Positions 25,323 to 34,207 are shown, counted from the stretch's first letter. The stretch is 64,000 nt of DNA from SIG440 sp045631525 (GCA_045631525.1 JAZQUY010000013.1:26773-90772); one strand, 5' to 3'. The notes: generated from the sequence alone by a model not told the origin. Made by a program: numbers and translations.

Positions 25323-26126
25323 TTAGCTTGCATTTTTAATTTTAAGTCTCAATTTATCGGCAATCATTGCGATAAACTCGGAATTCGTAGGTTTCCCTTT
25401 TGATGTAGCAATTGTATAACCAAATATGGAGTCAAGAACTTCAGTGTCACCTCTGTCCCATGCAACTTCAATAGCGTGACGTATTGCTCTTTCAACGCGG
25501 CTTGGAGTTGTGCGGAAAGTCTGGGCAACTGTGGGATAAAGAGTTTTTGTGATAGAGTTTATTACATCAAGATTGTCAATAACAAGCATAATCGCATGAC
25601 GCAAATACTGATATCCTTTTATGTGAGCAGGAATGCCGATTTCGTGAATGATTTCAGTAACCATTGTTTCAACGTCCATATGCTCTCCCACAGCAAAACG
25701 TTTCGCAAAAGTAACACTTCCCTTTTTCTCATCAATACCGTCACAAAGACGTCTGATTGTATTTCGTATGCTTTCAAAATTTATCGGCTTCACCATATAA
25801 TAGCTTGCACCAAGGTTAATACAATCCTGAGCAATCTTGTCCTGCTTAAATGTTGAAAGAACAATGATTTTTGGCATTTTAAAATTTTCGAACTCCTGCT
25901 TTTTATTTTTGAGCCGCTCTAAAATGCCAATGCCATCAATGCTCGGCATAACCACATCCATAATCACAACATCAGGCTTCAAAATATCTACCTTTTCTAT
26001 AACCTGATAACCGCTTGTAACAATATCGCAAATATCAATTTTAAAATCTCCTGAAATATTGCGGCTCAAAAGTTCAGCATACTCTCTGTCTGAATCTGCA
26101 ATCAGAACACTTATCTGTTTTTCCAT
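25323..26126 (-). CDS. spo0A: Sporulation master regulator Spo0A
   Basis: A 267-residue response regulator. The receiver domain (residues 5-120) has the acidic pocket (D11, D13), phosphoacceptor D57 in VVIMDVVMPSIDG and the K of VKPINFE. The C-terminal domain holds the Spo0A-specific DNA-binding sequence with HIKGYQYLRHAI, TLYPTVAQTFRTTPSRVERAIRHAIEVAW and SKGKPTNSEFIAMIADKLRL. AAAGGAG upstream fixes ATG 26126. Spo0A~P starts sporulation and binds TGTCGAA boxes; candidate boxes occur elsewhere in this window. In many Firmicutes spoIVB lies directly upstream; here it is 3 kb away in the opposite orientation. Confidence 0.97.
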   Translation of the reverse strand: MEKQISVLIADSDREYAELLSRNISGDFKIDICDIVTSGYQVIEKVDILKPDVVIMDVVMPSIDGIGILERLKNKKQEFENFKMPKIIVLSTFKQDKIAQDCINLGASYYMVKPINFESIRNTIRRLCDGIDEKKGSVTFAKRFAVGEHMDVETMVTEIIHEIGIPAHIKGYQYLRHAIMLVIDNLDVINSITKTLYPTVAQTFRTTPSRVERAIRHAIEVAWDRGDTEVLDSIFGYTIATSKGKPTNSEFIAMIADKLRLKIKNAS

Positions 26127-26169
26127 ATTTTTGACTCCTTTTTTTCTAAAATTTTCCAATTACAGTTAG

Positions 26170-26198
26170 ATTATAACCACGTATTACAAATTTGTCAA
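26170..26198 (-). promoter_or_regulatory. spo0A promoter (perfect sigma-A consensus)
   Basis: On the minus strand TTGACA (26193-26198), 17 bases, TATAAT (26170-26175). About 37 bases further upstream is a palindrome with 8-base arms ATATTGTG (26235-26242) and CACAATAT (26261-26268), a possible regulator site. Confidence 0.8.
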
Positions 26199-26281
26199 GT
26201 ATTTTTTTACATTTTTTTCCAACTTTTTTATTAGATATTGTGGTGATTGTCGCAGAAAGTCACAATATGTTGTATTTAAAT

Positions 26282-26318
26282 TTAAAAAGCCCCTTTTTGC
26301 ATGTGTTTCAGGGGCTTT
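26282..26318 (-). terminator. Terminator of murT-gatD
   Basis: AAAGCCCCT (26286-26294) and AGGGGCTTT (26310-26318) around a 15-base loop, followed on the minus strand by TTTAAA. Confidence 0.75.
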
Positions 26319-26324
26319 GTCGGT

Positions 26325-27059
26325 TTACAGCAAAACATCAAGAATAAAATTTCTTGCCATATCCTCTGTTTTGTCGTCAAGCTGAGAAAGTTCGGTGAAA
26401 TCCTCATATTTATGAGCAAGGGCTTTTTTCAGCACAAAATCACACAATTTCGGATTTTTAGGAAAAAGCGGTCCATGAAGATATGATGCCAAAACATTCT
26501 TGTAGATAACTCCCTCAAAATCGCCTGAGTCATTGTTCCCGAAGCCTTTTTCCACCTTCCCAAGAGGTGTATGCGAGCCTATATCAACTCTTCCATTGTG
26601 ATTTTCAAAGCCTACAACCTTGCCAATGTTCTCTCCGCAATCTATCACCACATTTCCGATAAGACGGGAATTATCCTGAGGAATTTTCGTTGTTATATCA
26701 AGAATTCGAATTCCTTCTTTTGTTTCGTCATTTGTTTCTATGGTTTTTCCAATAAGCTCAAAACCACCGCAAAGAGCAACGATTGTTCCGCCGTTTTCTG
26801 CAAACTTTACAAATTCCTCTTTTTTGCCAAGGAGTGCCAATCTTACAATTTCGGTTTCTCTGTCAGAGCCACCGCCAACAAAGATTATGTCCGTGTTTTC
26901 AAAATCAATTTCAGGGTTTTTGGCAGTACATTCGGTTACTTCAGCCTCGATCCCCCGCCACTTAAGGCGTTTTTTAAGGCAGGCAATATTCCCCTTGTCA
27001 CCATAAAGGTTAAGCAGGTCTGGATATATATGAAGTATATTTATTTTGTAATCAATCAT
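26325..27059 (-). CDS. gatD: Lipid II isoglutaminyl synthase, glutaminase subunit GatD
   Basis: A 244-residue type 1 glutamine amidotransferase of the CobB/CobQ class. It supplies ammonia to MurT for amidation of the D-Glu carboxylate in the peptidoglycan stem. The nucleophile is in ALCGGFELIG and the catalytic His in SYLHGPLFPKNP; the N-terminal LHIYPDLLNLYGDKGNI is typical. The ATG overlaps the end of murT by eight bases, so the two subunits are translationally coupled. Confidence 0.93.
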   Translation of the reverse strand: MIDYKINILHIYPDLLNLYGDKGNIACLKKRLKWRGIEAEVTECTAKNPEIDFENTDIIFVGGGSDRETEIVRLALLGKKEEFVKFAENGGTIVALCGGFELIGKTIETNDETKEGIRILDITTKIPQDNSRLIGNVVIDCGENIGKVVGFENHNGRVDIGSHTPLGKVEKGFGNNDSGDFEGVIYKNVLASYLHGPLFPKNPKLCDFVLKKALAHKYEDFTELSQLDDKTEDMARNFILDVLL

Positions 27060-28395
27060 TTTTCACACCTATCCCTTTCTGCTTTTCCAAATCCGAAAGA
27101 ATATCCTTTGTGGAAAACAAAGCTGTGTAATTTACCAAAATATAACAAACCTCCGCATCAGTACAGAGAGCGTTTTCAATAAGCATCCTCATATCATCAG
27201 AAACCGTACCAAACGGAATTTCATCATACTTGAACCGAAGTGCAAGGTCATAGCGTCTTATCCCTGACAAAGAAACTGTATTGAGCCCACTATGCACGAT
27301 TTTGTCAAAATCCACATCCCAAAGCCACGAAACATCCAATCCGTCACCTGGTTTGTCATTTATGGCAAAAATAATATCCTTTTTTCTGGGGTCCTGAAGA
27401 ACTGTTGAAATTGCCTGATTGAATCCCGCCGGATTCTTTGCAAGATTCAAAATGACCTTTTTCCCAATATCAAATTCTTCCATTCTTCCGGTCTGGGGTT
27501 TGTATTTCTGTAATGTTTCTGCAAATGAAGACGTCTTTATGTTCATAGAATTCAAAAGAGAATATACAGCAAGAATATTATAGATGTTATAAAATCCACG
27601 ATAATTCAATTTTATTTCCTGATTTGAAACTGAAAAGCTTATACCCTCGGTCAAGTCCACATTTTTTGCTTCGAAATCAATCGTTGGTCGCTTATTGTTG
27701 CACTTTGGACAATAGTAATCGCCAAGCTGTCCATAGTGGATAAAATTATATTTCTGCTCTTCGCCGCACACCATACAGAATCTGCCTTCCTTTATCTCTG
27801 CATCCTGAGGAAGAACCGCTTCACCAATTCCATAAAATACTGCTCTGTCATATCCAATACCAAAGCTTGCCGAAATCGGGTCATCACCATTTAAAATCAG
27901 CACGGGCTTCTCCGCAATATCAATAGCATTTTTGATAAGTTCAACGGTATGCTCAATTTCACCGTATCTGTCAAGCTGGTCTCTGAAAAGATTTGTGATA
28001 ACAATATAGTCAGGCTTTATATGTTTGAAAACTTTTGGTGCTGATGCTTCATCAATCTCAAAGCAGGCAAAGTCCGCATTAAATTTTCCCAGCCAGTTAC
28101 ACCTAAGCGCAAATGCCGTAGCAACACCGCTCAGCATATTTGCTCCAAGATTATTGCACAAAACACTGTATCCGCTGTTTTCAAGGGCACTGTAAATAAG
28201 GTTGTTTGTGGTTGTCTTTCCGTTGGTGCCGCAAACAGCAATCACCTTTCCTTTTATATTTGATTGTAGTCTTTCAATGAGGTCAGGACAGATTTTAAGG
28301 GCAATTGACCCCGGACCTGCAGATGAATTTTTGCCAAACAATCTTCCTGCAACTGCTGAGATTTTAGCCATCCATATAGCAACAAGTTTTTTCAT
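27052..28395 (-). CDS. murT: Lipid II isoglutaminyl synthase, ligase subunit MurT
   Basis: A 447-residue Mur-ligase homologue. ATP-binding loop GTNGKTTTNN lies near residue 55, Mur central-domain sequences IVITNLFRDQLDRYGE and NLAKNPAGFNQ follow, and a four-Cys zinc ribbon is inserted in the middle (CMVCGEEQ and CPKCNNKRP), which separates MurT from MurC-F ligases. The C-terminal DUF1727 domain ends near residue 440. AAAGGAG supports ATG 28395. Confidence 0.94.
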   Translation of the reverse strand: MKKLVAIWMAKISAVAGRLFGKNSSAGPGSIALKICPDLIERLQSNIKGKVIAVCGTNGKTTTNNLIYSALENSGYSVLCNNLGANMLSGVATAFALRCNWLGKFNADFACFEIDEASAPKVFKHIKPDYIVITNLFRDQLDRYGEIEHTVELIKNAIDIAEKPVLILNGDDPISASFGIGYDRAVFYGIGEAVLPQDAEIKEGRFCMVCGEEQKYNFIHYGQLGDYYCPKCNNKRPTIDFEAKNVDLTEGISFSVSNQEIKLNYRGFYNIYNILAVYSLLNSMNIKTSSFAETLQKYKPQTGRMEEFDIGKKVILNLAKNPAGFNQAISTVLQDPRKKDIIFAINDKPGDGLDVSWLWDVDFDKIVHSGLNTVSLSGIRRYDLALRFKYDEIPFGTVSDDMRMLIENALCTDAEVCYILVNYTALFSTKDILSDLEKQKGIGVKND

Positions 28396-28462
28396 CAAAG
28401 TTTCTCCTTTTGGTGACATTTCATTTGTTTTCTTTCTAACTTATTATACTCCTCAAAACAAA

Positions 28463-28500
28463 AAAAGACAATAGGAAATATAAAAAACCTATTGTCTTTT
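28463..28500 (-). terminator. Terminator of the 28505-29026 gene
   Basis: AAAAGACAATAGG (28463-28475) and CCTATTGTCTTTT (28488-28500); on the minus strand it is followed by a T run. It separates that gene from murT-gatD. Confidence 0.8.
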
Positions 28501-28504
28501 CAAT

Positions 28505-29026
28505 TTAATAATTATATATATTTATAAATTTAATTTTATTTGTGGCGCACACAACAACTGTATTGCTACCATTTTCACCTATTGCAACGAAATCCTTGCC
28601 CACATCAATGAGTTTCCCTATCTTTTCCATATGCGTATTTTCGCCAAATAAAAATTCAAGCTTTACAAACTTACCAATCTGACTACAAAGATAATTATTT
28701 ACCGCCATATCTGAACACTTTTCCATTGACGGCATTTCCACCGTGCCCATGCCAAAAGATGTGCGATTATCCCGTCTTGGGACTCCCATAATCGGGTCTC
28801 TTCTTTCTTCTCTTTCGTTTTCTGAAATATATGTATCCTCTGTTTGCTGCATTTGGCTTGGTGAATTCATTACTGCAACAGGGATGCTTTCCTCCGCCAT
28901 TTCATAAGTCTTTTTTTCGGGATAACCTATTGCCTGTGCATTTGAACCTTTTGGAACTACCACAACGGGTTGTTGCGACGGCCATTTGGGATTGGGATTT
29001 CTTTTGCCTTGATTAAATCTTCTCAA
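28505..29026 (-). CDS. Hypothetical protein with GerQ/Sm-like C-terminal domain
   Basis: About 173 residues. The N-terminal 100 residues are polar, Pro-, Gln- and Asn-rich and probably disordered. The last 60 residues (SQIGKFVKLEFLFG to KIKFINIYNY) look like a small beta-barrel and recall the C-terminus of the spore-coat protein GerQ. The likely start is TTG 29026 with GGAAGGAG upstream; GTG 29056 abuts its ribosome binding site. It lies between murT-gatD and spoIVB and may be sporulation related, but this is inference from weak similarity and context. Confidence 0.55.
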   Translation of the reverse strand: MRRFNQGKRNPNPKWPSQQPVVVVPKGSNAQAIGYPEKKTYEMAEESIPVAVMNSPSQMQQTEDTYISENEREERRDPIMGVPRRDNRTSFGMGTVEMPSMEKCSDMAVNNYLCSQIGKFVKLEFLFGENTHMEKIGKLIDVGKDFVAIGENGSNTVVVCATNKIKFINIYNY

Positions 29027-29176
29027 AAGATTTTCACTCCTTCCTTTTTCACTCACTCCTTTATATTATGCAAAAAAAATTTTTTTGAAACAATCGGAAT
29101 ATTTATTTTCAAAACCGCCCATAATATTTGTGAGATATTTCTCAAGAATTTTTAAATTCCAAAAGGAGTGAAAATC

Positions 29177-29290
29177 ATGTCAAACAAGGAAAATCAGAAC
29201 AACAAGAACAACCAGAACAATCGCAATGACAACAACAAAAACGAAAATAACAAGAATAACAACAATAACAACAGAAACGAAAACAACTAA
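29177..29290 (+). CDS. Asn-rich microprotein (37 residues)
   Basis: A 37-codon frame from ATG 29177 to TAA 29288-29290 with AAAGGAG at 29162-29168. It encodes 23 Asn among 37 residues, with Lys, Gln, Glu and Arg between them and no hydrophobic residue after the start. It is followed by its own terminator, so it is a separate transcription unit or a short leader gene before spoIVB. The good ribosome binding site, stop and terminator support a real gene. Function unknown; spore-associated small Asn-rich proteins would fit the neighbourhood (inference). Confidence 0.6.
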   Translation: MSNKENQNNKNNQNNRNDNNKNENNKNNNNNNRNENN

Positions 29291-29309
29291 TTTGTACGTT
29301 ATTCAGTTA

Positions 29310-29336
29310 AAAAAAGGCCGTTTCGGTCTTTTTTTA
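29310..29336 (+). terminator. Terminator after the Asn-rich microprotein
   Basis: AAAAAGGCCG and CGGTCTTTTT around TTT, then more T residues. Confidence 0.75.
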
Positions 29337-29408
29337 ATGTACATATATATCTTTCATATAATATTCTTCCTTCATCAGTGAAAAACTATATCAGAAGGGA
29401 GTGATGTA

Positions 29409-30449
29409 ATGAGTGTTAAGAAAAAAATAATTTGTTTGATTTTGTCTTCATTTATTTTCGCCGCAAGCTTGCCATTCGAAAGCACAATTCCCTTTTTTAG
29501 TATTTTTACAACTGTTTCAGCCGAAGAAAAAACGGTTATTCCTGGCGGAAAGAGTATCGGTGTTACCCTTAAAGCCGATGGTGTAATAGTCACAGAGCTT
29601 GCTGAAATAACTGACGAAACAGGAAATGCATCGTCTCCGGCAAAGGACGCCGGAATAAAAGTCGGCGACATAATAAAGGGCTTCAACAATGCTGAAATTA
29701 ACGGCGTTGAAGACCTGATTTCACAAATCGAAAACACGGATAAAAATCAGGCAAAAATTTCTCTTGTCCGAAACAAAAGAAATATCAGTGTTCTCATTTC
29801 TCCCAAAAGCTCAAAAGAAGACGGAAAAGCAAAAATTGGTGCATGGGTAAAGGATTCAGCATCAGGCATAGGCACACTCACCTTTTATGACCCCGAGACC
29901 CACTTTTTCGCAGCACTTGGTCATGGAATAACAGATAGCGATTCCGGTGAGCTTATTTCTATTGAAGAGGGAAAAATCCTGGACTCCACGATAATATCCG
30001 TAGAAAAAAGCAAAAAAGGTACACCCGGAGAACTCAAAGGCATTTTTTCAGAAAATGAACCTCACATAGGGTCAATAACCACGAACAGTAAATTTGGAAT
30101 TTCAGGAGAAATAACCCCCGATTTTTCAATCCCTGCCGAAGCGGTTGAACTTGCTTCGCGGTCTGAAATAACCACGGGGAAAGCTCATATAATATCAAAC
30201 ATCGAAGGTAAAACCACAAATACCTTTGATATTGAAATTCTTCGTGTTCTTCCCCAGCACAACAGTTCTTCAAAAAATATGATAATAAAAATAACGGATG
30301 AAAAATTACTGGAGAAAACCGGTGGCATTGTTCAGGGAATGTCGGGTAGCCCAATTATCCAAAACGGAAAGTTAATTGGAGCAATAACCCATGTTTTTGT
30401 CAATGACCCAACCCGTGGATACGGCATTTTTATTGAAAATATGCTATAA
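29409..30449 (+). CDS. spoIVB: SpoIVB serine peptidase
   Basis: A 346-residue secreted peptidase of family S55. Signal or anchor segment at residues 5-22, a PDZ domain (about 60-125; SPAKDAGIKVGDIIKGFN), and the peptidase domain with catalytic His in ALGHGITDS (about residue 174) and Ser in GIVQGMSGSPII (about residue 312). In Bacillus SpoIVB is made in the forespore and triggers processing of pro-sigma-K. AGAAGGGAG upstream supports ATG 29409. The gene is transcribed away from spo0A. Confidence 0.94.
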   Translation: MSVKKKIICLILSSFIFAASLPFESTIPFFSIFTTVSAEEKTVIPGGKSIGVTLKADGVIVTELAEITDETGNASSPAKDAGIKVGDIIKGFNNAEINGVEDLISQIENTDKNQAKISLVRNKRNISVLISPKSSKEDGKAKIGAWVKDSASGIGTLTFYDPETHFFAALGHGITDSDSGELISIEEGKILDSTIISVEKSKKGTPGELKGIFSENEPHIGSITTNSKFGISGEITPDFSIPAEAVELASRSEITTGKAHIISNIEGKTTNTFDIEILRVLPQHNSSSKNMIIKITDEKLLEKTGGIVQGMSGSPIIQNGKLIGAITHVFVNDPTRGYGIFIENML

Positions 30450-30451
30450 TA

Positions 30452-30489
30452 AAAATACTCGCTTAATTTCAAATAAGCGAGTATTTTTG
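30452..30489 (+). terminator. Terminator of spoIVB
   Basis: AAAATACTCGCTTA (30452-30465) and TAAGCGAGTATTTT (30474-30487). It faces the AraC gene from the other side and may work in both directions. Confidence 0.88.
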
Positions 30490-30505
30490 AGTACATAGAT
30501 TTGTT

Positions 30506-31285
30506 TTATTTATTTTGTCTTTTATATTCAGTAGGCGAAACACCAAAATTCTTTTTGAAAGAATTATTGAAATTTCTAACACTTTGAAATCCGCTTTCAT
30601 AAGCAATTTCCAAGAGTTTTTTCGAACCGTCTTCGAAAAGTTTCATGGCAGCCTCAAGTCTGTAAAGATTTACAAAATCCCTGAAAGGCATATTGAAGAG
30701 CTTGTTAAAATATCTGGAAACATAATGATATTCATACCCCAAAAATTCAGCAACATCGTCCATGGTAATATTATTTTTATAATTATCCTCAATAAAATCT
30801 ATTATCTTGCGCATTTCACTTATTTTTGTTTTGTCAATGTTTTCCAAAGTAACTGACTTGAGATATTCGTTGCACACCGCATAAAGACAAGCTTTCAAAA
30901 TCAAAAGCGACGGCGGCTCATCACTAGTAAAACAATCAACACAAAAATTCTTAACTGTCTCGCTGCAGTTAAATTTGAAGGTATTTCCAATCTTACCCTT
31001 AAACTGGGGTGCAACTGTTTTTATGTATTCTTCTGAAAAAACGCATGCCAAATAACGGGCATTGTCCTGGGGTTTCATTGAATGTATTTCATTGGACAAA
31101 AAAAAGGCAAAATCCCCTGATTTGAGAATCTCATTTCTCCCTGTCGCAGTGCAATCAAGTATCCCGTCCATTACATAAATAAATTCAAAATTCTTGTGAA
31201 AATGAAAGTTCCAGACTACATCTTCCCATATGTTTATATTAAACTGATATCCGCTTAAGGAATTGAATGGCTGATGAAAAATCAT
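30506..31285 (-). CDS. AraC family regulator with cupin sensor domain
   Basis: A 259-residue regulator. Residues 1-110 form a cupin-type domain (HFHKNFEFIYVMDG...GDFAFFLSNEIHSMKP), the usual ligand sensor. The C-terminal 100 residues carry two helix-turn-helix motifs (NITMDDVAEFLGYEYHYVSRYFNKLF and KLLEIAYESGFQSVRNFNNSFKKNFGVSPTEYK). ATG 31285 has AGAGG eight bases upstream. It is divergent from the glycyl radical enzyme operon and is the obvious candidate to control it. Confidence 0.9.
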   Translation of the reverse strand: MIFHQPFNSLSGYQFNINIWEDVVWNFHFHKNFEFIYVMDGILDCTATGRNEILKSGDFAFFLSNEIHSMKPQDNARYLACVFSEEYIKTVAPQFKGKIGNTFKFNCSETVKNFCVDCFTSDEPPSLLILKACLYAVCNEYLKSVTLENIDKTKISEMRKIIDFIEDNYKNNITMDDVAEFLGYEYHYVSRYFNKLFNMPFRDFVNLYRLEAAMKLFEDGSKKLLEIAYESGFQSVRNFNNSFKKNFGVSPTEYKRQNK

Positions 31286-31430
31286 TAGTTTCACCTCTTT
31301 TGGATAAATTATTGCTACCTTTTGTCATAATTATATAATATATGGCGAGAATTTGTCAATAGTTTATGGTATTATAATAATAGAAATATTCTATAACTAA
31401 TGGTTTAATAAATGAAAGGGGATTATATTT

Positions 31431-33416
31431 ATGGCACAAAAATTATTAGATTTTATAACAGCAAAAAAACACCATGATTTCAGACGTGAATGCAATATAG
31501 ATTTTGCAACTGAATTCAAAAAATCAGGTCTTGAGCCTGTTGAACGTATGACAAGACGATTTGAAACTATGCTCAAAATGGAAGAGCCGCAAATCCTTGA
31601 TTGCGAAAAAATCTGTTTTATGCGCACTTTCAAAAATCTTCCCGACGTTTTTACCAATGAAGAATGGCAGGAAATTCGTAAAAATCACTATATACACGAA
31701 CTTGGTTACATTTCAAATATTACACCTAATTATGAAAAGGTTTTAAAATCAGGTCTCCTTTCTTTGCGTGAGTCTTCTGACGAATATGCAAAAAGGGCAA
31801 TTGATGCCATTCTCGACCTGACAGAACGTTACAGATTGGTTGCTGTCGACAAAAACCGTATGGACATTGCGGAAATTCTCGAAAGAGTTCCAAAGTATGG
31901 TGCTACCTCCTTCCGCGAGGCACTCCAACTTTTCAGAATTATCCATTTTTCTCTCTGGTACGAGGGCAACTATCACGTAACTTTAGGTCGTTTTGACAAA
32001 TATATGTATCCCTATCTCAGAGCAGACATTGAAAAAGGTATCCTTGACAAGGATTCTGCCCTTGAGCTTTTGGAGGACTTTTTCATTTCTTTCAACAAGG
32101 ACTCTGACCTTTATCCTGGTGTTCAGCAGGGTGACAATGGTCAAAGCATGATGCTTGGCGGTGTTGATGAAGACGGAAACGACGTATTCAATCTCCTTTC
32201 TGAGCTTTGTCTCAAGGCATCTTACAACAACAAGCTTATTGACCCCAAAATAAATCTGCGTGTTTCAAAAGCTACTCCAGCAGAACGTTATACCGAAGCT
32301 ACAAAGCTTACAAAAGCAGGTCTTGGCTTCCCGCAGTATCCAAATGATGACGTGGTTATCCCGGCTCTTGAAAAACTTGGCTATGAGCACAAGGATGCCG
32401 CAAATTACACTGTTGCTGCTTGTTGGGAATTTATCATTCCCCATGTTGGTATGGATGTTGCAAACATTTCTGCGCTTTCTTTCCCTGCGGTTGTTGACAC
32501 TGCTCTCCACAAGGACCTTAAAAACTGCAACACTTATGACGAGTTTTTTGCTTGTGTAAAACGTGAAATTCAATTTGGTATTGACAAAATCTGTGACGGA
32601 ATAAAAGACCTTTGGTTTGTTCCCTCCCCCTTTATGAATGCCATGATGGATTGTAACATCTACACCGGCGGAAAATATAACAATTTCGGTATTCACGGCA
32701 CAGGAATTGCCACAGCTGCTGATTCCTTGGCAGTGATTAAAAAATACATCTTTGAAGAAAAATCTCTGTCAAAAGATGAACTTATAAGTGCTGTTGACGA
32801 TAACTTTGAGAATTCACCTGAGCTTTTGCACAAGCTCCGTTACGAATCACCCAAGCTCGGAAACAACGATGACTTTGTTGACTCCATTTCAACCGAACTT
32901 CTTGATGCCATGAGTAATTCTGTAAAAGGAAAGCGAAACTGTCGTGGCGGAATATACAAAGTAGGTCCCGGCAGTGCTATGTATTATCTGTGGCACGCCA
33001 ACGAAATCGGTGCTTCTCCTGACGGCAGACGTCGTGGCGAGCCTTTTGGAACAAACTTTTCAGTAAGTATTTTTGCAAAGGTGAAAGGTCCTGTTTCGGT
33101 TATTGCATCAATGACAAAACAAAACTTTCTTGACGCCATAAACGGAGGTCCTTTAACCCTCGAGTTCCACAAAAGCATTTTCAGTGATGATGATGGAATT
33201 GAAAAGGTCGGAAAGCTGGTAAAAACCTTTATTGACCGTGGTGGGCATCAGCTTCAGCTTAACACCGTAAACTCTGAGCAGCTCCTTGATGCTCAAAAGC
33301 ACCCCGAAAATTACAGACAGTTGGTTGTGAGAATCTGGGGTTGGAGCGCATACTTTGTTGAACTTGGCAAGGAATATCAGGACCACGTTATCAAGAGGCA
33401 GGTTTATACCGTATGA
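31431..33416 (+). CDS. Glycyl radical enzyme of unknown substrate
   Basis: A 661-residue enzyme of the pyruvate formate-lyase/diol dehydratase superfamily. The radical-carrying Gly is G637 in the motif R-I-W-G-W-S, where the family usually has R-V-x-G-Y-S. The catalytic Cys is C331, followed by W-E; the C-x-E arrangement is that of dehydratases and decarboxylases rather than pyruvate formate-lyase, which has Cys-Cys. GPGSAMYY and GASPDGRRRGEPFGTNFS are further family motifs. It is clearly shorter than typical members (about 760-850). AAAGGGGA precedes ATG 31431. An activase overlaps its end by four bases and an AraC gene is divergent. I cannot assign the substrate. Confidence 0.88.
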   Translation: MAQKLLDFITAKKHHDFRRECNIDFATEFKKSGLEPVERMTRRFETMLKMEEPQILDCEKICFMRTFKNLPDVFTNEEWQEIRKNHYIHELGYISNITPNYEKVLKSGLLSLRESSDEYAKRAIDAILDLTERYRLVAVDKNRMDIAEILERVPKYGATSFREALQLFRIIHFSLWYEGNYHVTLGRFDKYMYPYLRADIEKGILDKDSALELLEDFFISFNKDSDLYPGVQQGDNGQSMMLGGVDEDGNDVFNLLSELCLKASYNNKLIDPKINLRVSKATPAERYTEATKLTKAGLGFPQYPNDDVVIPALEKLGYEHKDAANYTVAACWEFIIPHVGMDVANISALSFPAVVDTALHKDLKNCNTYDEFFACVKREIQFGIDKICDGIKDLWFVPSPFMNAMMDCNIYTGGKYNNFGIHGTGIATAADSLAVIKKYIFEEKSLSKDELISAVDDNFENSPELLHKLRYESPKLGNNDDFVDSISTELLDAMSNSVKGKRNCRGGIYKVGPGSAMYYLWHANEIGASPDGRRRGEPFGTNFSVSIFAKVKGPVSVIASMTKQNFLDAINGGPLTLEFHKSIFSDDDGIEKVGKLVKTFIDRGGHQLQLNTVNSEQLLDAQKHPENYRQLVVRIWGWSAYFVELGKEYQDHVIKRQVYTV

Positions 33417-34168
33417 CGGGCACCATTTTTGACATAAAAGAAATGGCGGTTCATGACGGGCCCGGCATACGCACCACTGTTTTTCTTAAGGGCTGCCCCC
33501 TCCGATGCATATGGTGTCACAACCCTGAAGGCCTTATTTCAAAGCCTCAGCTTATGTTTAAAGAGGTGAGCTGCATAGGTTGTAATAGTTGCAAAGTTTC
33601 GTGTTCACATCCGAAATGTCAGCCATTTGATAGATGTATACACAGGTGTCCCAACAACTGTCTTGAAATCTCAGGGAAAATTGTTTCCGCAGATATTCTT
33701 GCGAAAGAGCTTATACAGTCAGCAGAAGTCCTTGCAGACTCTTTTGGCGGATTCACTTTTTCCGGTGGTGAACCACTTGCACAACCTGAATTTTTGTTTG
33801 AGCTTATGGAGAACTTAAAAGGCTTCCACCTTTGCATTGAAACTTCCGGTTTCTGTAATAGCGATATTTTTGAGAAAGCTTTATCATATCTTGATTTCGT
33901 AATTATGGACATAAAGCTTGCGGATAGCAATCTCCACAAAAAATATACCGGCGTTTCAAATGAGTTGATACTTGAGAATTTCAAAACTCTGAAAGCAAGC
34001 AAAAAAAACCATCTTATACGTACACCAATGATTCCCGGAATAACCGATAACGATGAAAACATCTCAAAAATAAAAGAAATAATTGGAGAAAGCGACTGGG
34101 AACGTCTCCCATACAACGCCCTGGCAGGCGCGAAATACAAAATGCTCGGTATGGAATTTAAACTTTAA
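33413..34168 (+). CDS. Glycyl radical enzyme activating protein (radical SAM)
   Basis: A 251-residue activase. The radical SAM cluster motif is C28-x3-C32-x2-C35 in KGCPLRCIWCHNPEG. A ferredoxin-like insert follows (CIGCNSCKVSC, then further Cys ending in CP) for one or two extra iron-sulfur clusters. SGGEPLAQPEF and the later IETSGF and IMDIK are SAM- and substrate-binding elements. Start ATG 33413 overlaps the preceding TGA as ATGA, so the two proteins are made together. It installs the glycyl radical on G637 of that enzyme. Confidence 0.93.
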   Translation: MTGTIFDIKEMAVHDGPGIRTTVFLKGCPLRCIWCHNPEGLISKPQLMFKEVSCIGCNSCKVSCSHPKCQPFDRCIHRCPNNCLEISGKIVSADILAKELIQSAEVLADSFGGFTFSGGEPLAQPEFLFELMENLKGFHLCIETSGFCNSDIFEKALSYLDFVIMDIKLADSNLHKKYTGVSNELILENFKTLKASKKNHLIRTPMIPGITDNDENISKIKEIIGESDWERLPYNALAGAKYKMLGMEFKL

Positions 34169-34181
34169 TACATTTAACGCA

Positions 34182-34207
34182 AAAACCCACACGAAAGTGT
34201 GGGTTTT
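34182..34207. terminator. Terminator after the activase (shared with the XRE gene)
   Basis: AAAACCCACAC (34182-34192), loop GAAA, GTGTGGGTTTT (34197-34207). Symmetric, so it can stop both converging units. Confidence 0.9.
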
